Shown: piece after piece, positions 6,836-9,006 of the stretch
Numbering within the stretch: the stretch's first letter is position 1
Layout of the letters: every line of letters begins with the position of its first letter
NCBI GenBank assembly: GCA_027451645.1
Contig: DAIDIX010000059.1
Coordinates: 1-9,006 of the forward strand
Length of the DNA: 9,006 nucleotides
Reading direction: 5' to 3'
Origin: Candidatus Dormiibacterota bacterium
Lineage (GTDB): Bacteria > Chloroflexota > Dormibacteria > Aeolococcales > Aeolococcaceae
The notes under the pieces: generated by a model
What the model saw: the letters and a program-made list of their open reading frames with translations, nothing else
What the model was told of the DNA's origin: nothing
Databases searched by the model: none
Translations under genes and position numbers: made by a program

Positions 6836-9006
6836 CTCCTTCCTCCACGGGTGGTGCAGTGCAACGTGCAGCACTCACATACTGTTCAGCATCACGCTTC
6901 CGTTGGGCAAGTTCACTGCGATGTGCTGGGCAAATCTGGTCGTACGGACAGTACTGGCAGGCTTCCCAGGTTGCACGCGAAGCCTGATCCTTCACCTCCT
7001 TCCCTGGTGTCCGGACGAAGTTTCCATGGCGGATCTCCCGGGCGATCCCCTGGACAGTCGATACAAGACGTGCATCAAGCTTCGCAGTCACGGGAAATCC
7101 GATCGGTCCATCCCGCCATTCTCCATCAACAAAAAGGTACCAGCTTGCCATGGCAGCAACACGTCCACCACTCTGCCTCACATGTGCATCGACTGCCTTT
7201 GCGTAGAGTGCACCCTGGACATGTCGTCCTCCATCAATGGGATCGTCCTCAACATGACGGAACCGATCCCGACTTCCTGTCTTGTAATCGATGATGCGGA
7301 TATCCTGTACAGCCCCTTCCCCATGGATATCGATACGGTCGATGATTCCCTGCATGCGAAGCAGGGAGCCATCATCAAGCGGAATCTCGACAGCTTCCCA
7401 TGAGGGTGGAGCAGGGCGCCGTCCGAACTCCTGTTCACACGCGAGAACTTTCCATTCGCCACTGGTCGGGAACCAGGTAAGAAGGAGCCGTGCAAGTTTC
7501 AGTGAGAGATCTCCAGCAAGCAGATCCTGCTGCAGCGCATCAGTGCCTGCAGTGCGAAAGCCATCCTCGTGAAGCACCTCCCTGATGAGGGCAGTCACCT
7601 TCTCCCTGACTGCTGCTGCGTGGACTGTTCCATCTCCTGCATGTCCATCGGCAAACCACTTTTCTAGCACCCGATGCGCTATCCGTCCCCGGAGGGTTGC
7701 TTCCATGGACCACTGCCATTCCTCCCTGGTCCGTGCAGCAGGAACATGGAGTACATACTGGAGAAAATACTGGTGGGGACATGTGGCCCACGATTCAATG
7801 CCCTGCGAGGAGATCGGGGACTCGTCGAGGACATGCTGCCAAAAGCGGGAGAGTTCAGCAGTCCGGCTTTCACAGTTGCCATCGAATGGCGTCACTCCGT
7901 GACTCCACTGTGCCCTGTCAAAAGTAGCCCTTCCTGCAAACGGAAGTCCGCTGTCAGCAAGGACAGCTTCACGAAGACGTCGCATGCCAGCGTGATGCTC
8001 CTGCTCAAGCGCTCCTGCAAGACATGCATCCCGCCCTTCCAGCACGAGAACGGCAGGCTCTCCTCCCACATCATGGATTCCCGGGATTGCCCTGCTGCGG
8101 AGCTGTTCCCCCTCCACATCTGTGCCTGCACACCCTGCAATGGTTCGGACGAGCATCGGGTGAGGAAAACCTGGCCTGCCGCTGTCATCCCAGATGGGGA
8201 AGCTGATGGTGCATTCCTGCACGCCTTCAGGGATTGTTAGTGCGGGAATCCTGCTGGTCGCCCGTTCACCAAGGAGGTCCTCAGCACATGCATAGGACTC
8301 GCTCATGCCGACAAGCACGGCATGGGATGCAGACAGTGCAGGAAGCATTGAGTATGGAGCAAGAACAATGGCCCCGTCCCCATCGCTCCGGCATCGGGCT
8401 GTGTCGAGGAGTGCAACTGCATGCCGTGCAATCTCTCCAACAGCAATATCGGGAATGGTCTCCACCACTGCTCTGCATGCTGCGAGAACACGCTCGACAC
8501 TCCGGAGCAGAGCACGGGAAAGTGGCATGCCCCGGTCTTCAGCTGTTCGACAAATCGTACTCGTCCACACCTCCTCACACTGGGAGATCCAGCGTCCAGG
8601 ATCCACCTCAGCACTCCCAGCATCCTGTGGAAGACCTCCCAATACAGCATGGAGGAGATGCGTCTGATGCTCCGTTGCTCCCTCATCCCCATGCAGGTGG
8701 TCACGTGCACGAAACCACGACTGCCATGTTCCGCGCGCACCCATCGACCATGCAAGCGATGCACATGACTCACGCCCCATGTCCTCCTCGACAATCCAGT
8801 GGACTACGTCGAGAATCTGCTCGAATCCAGGTCGGTGCATCCGTGTACTGCGCATCCAGTGACCAAGAAGTGCAGCCGGCAGGCGTCTTCCCACACGGTA
8901 TCCGCGAGGGTCCCGGTACGGAACTCCACGTGCCTCAAGATGGGAAGCAAGCGACTCGTGATATGGAGAATCATCTGGGTATGCAAGCACGACCCTTCCA
9001 ATGCGC
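6828..9006 (-). CDS. addB: AddB-type subunit with iron-sulfur PD-(D/E)XK nuclease, 5' end cut by the window edge
   Basis: Partner of the AddA-like protein just downstream. The frame stays open to the right edge, with RIGRV before the GTG at 8990, so that codon is internal. About 726 residues are visible; AddB proteins are often 1000-1160, so the N-terminal part is missing. Numbering from the codon at 8990, residues 1-45 (LAYPDDSPYHESLASHLEAR, then GVPY and a Leu-rich stretch) resemble the inactive helicase-like region of AddB, and VLVGMSES (225-232) also fits. The C-terminal nuclease has ATCPHQYFLQYVL (402-414), GRIAHRVLEKW (435-445, His439), Glu520, GIIDRID (548-554, Asp551), IIDYKTG (566-572, Asp568 and Lys570) and QGALYAKA (592-599). 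Cys404 with Cys678, Cys681 and Cys687 (CQYCPYDQIC) are spaced as in the AddB/Cas4 4Fe-4S cluster. Without the N terminus, an AdnA-like active helicase cannot be excluded. Stop TGA. Confidence 0.88.
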   Translation of the reverse strand, partial: RIGRVVLAYPDDSPYHESLASHLEARGVPYRDPRGYRVGRRLPAALLGHWMRSTRMHRPGFEQILDVVHWIVEEDMGRESCASLAWSMGARGTWQSWFRARDHLHGDEGATEHQTHLLHAVLGGLPQDAGSAEVDPGRWISQCEEVWTSTICRTAEDRGMPLSRALLRSVERVLAACRAVVETIPDIAVGEIARHAVALLDTARCRSDGDGAIVLAPYSMLPALSASHAVLVGMSESYACAEDLLGERATSRIPALTIPEGVQECTISFPIWDDSGRPGFPHPMLVRTIAGCAGTDVEGEQLRSRAIPGIHDVGGEPAVLVLEGRDACLAGALEQEHHAGMRRLREAVLADSGLPFAGRATFDRAQWSHGVTPFDGNCESRTAELSRFWQHVLDESPISSQGIESWATCPHQYFLQYVLHVPAARTREEWQWSMEATLRGRIAHRVLEKWFADGHAGDGTVHAAAVREKVTALIREVLHEDGFRTAGTDALQQDLLAGDLSLKLARLLLTWFPTSGEWKVLACEQEFGRRPAPPSWEAVEIPLDDGSLLRMQGIIDRIDIHGEGAVQDIRIIDYKTGSRDRFRHVEDDPIDGGRHVQGALYAKAVDAHVRQSGGRVAAMASWYLFVDGEWRDGPIGFPVTAKLDARLVSTVQGIAREIRHGNFVRTPGKEVKDQASRATWEACQYCPYDQICPAHRSELAQRKRDAEQYVSAARCTAPPVEEGDD
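6836..6846 (-). promoter_or_regulatory. ribosome binding site of addA
   Basis: The minus strand reads GGAGGAAGGAG directly before the ATG at 6835. GGAGG (6846-6842) ends six bases from the start codon, which is ideal spacing. It lies within the last codons of addB and decides between this ATG and the GTG 13 codons upstream at 6874. Confidence 0.8.

Noticed and set aside
6836..6874. GTG at 6874 as an upstream start for addA
   Set aside because: The 13 extra residues are encoded by the 3' end of addB and include the ribosome binding site itself. The ATG at 6835 has ideal spacing to GGAGG.
8988..8990. GTG at 8990 as the start of addB
   Set aside because: The frame is open upstream to the window edge, and the residues on both sides read as one continuous beta strand (RIGRVVLAYPDD). 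An N-terminal domain is expected in the family.
1..9006. Alternative genetic code, CRISPR array, insertion sequence, tRNA or phage genes
   Set aside because: TGA ends four of the five complete gene ends, so it is a stop. I saw no regularly spaced repeats, transposase motifs, terminal inverted repeats or cloverleaf sequences; coding density leaves no room for them.

Overview
The window is bacterial and fully coding. All six genes lie on the minus strand and are read from right to left: addB (5' end cut by the right edge), addA, rmlA, rmlC, rmlB and rmlD (3' end cut by the left edge). Junctions are tight: an 8-base overlap, then a 36-base gap, a 4-base gap, a 1-base overlap and a 1-base gap. 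I see no promoter, terminator, tRNA, rRNA, CRISPR array or mobile element. The layout suggests one long transcript, or two that abut at the 36-base gap.

Right part (about 3485-9006): a two-subunit AddAB-type helicase-nuclease for processing double-strand DNA ends. The AddB-like subunit carries a PD-(D/E)XK nuclease framed by four cysteines placed as in the iron-sulfur nuclease domain of AddB. The AddA-like subunit has the full set of superfamily 1A helicase motifs plus its own PD-(D/E)XK nuclease at the C terminus.

Left part (1-3448): the four-step dTDP-L-rhamnose pathway in the order rmlA, rmlC, rmlB, rmlD. RmlA makes dTDP-glucose from glucose-1-phosphate and dTTP. RmlB dehydrates it to the 4-keto-6-deoxy sugar. 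RmlC epimerises C3 and C5, and RmlD reduces C4 with NAD(P)H to give dTDP-L-rhamnose, the donor for surface polysaccharide and glycan synthesis. RmlA is the long form, with a left-handed beta-helix tail. RmlC is a divergent form.

Organism: base composition looks like the mid-50s percent GC by eye. Four of the five visible stops are TGA and one is TAG, so TGA is not reassigned; this argues against Mycoplasma-type and Gracilibacteria/SR1-type codes. Long-form RmlA, divergent RmlC and compact junctions would fit a candidate-phylum bacterium (for example Peregrinibacteria-like) but also other lineages. I hold that assignment at low confidence. I found no convincing undescribed system. The points most worth a second look are the divergent RmlC active-site region, the linkage of DNA repair to rhamnose genes, and an excess of the palindrome GCATGC that is concentrated in the addBA part.
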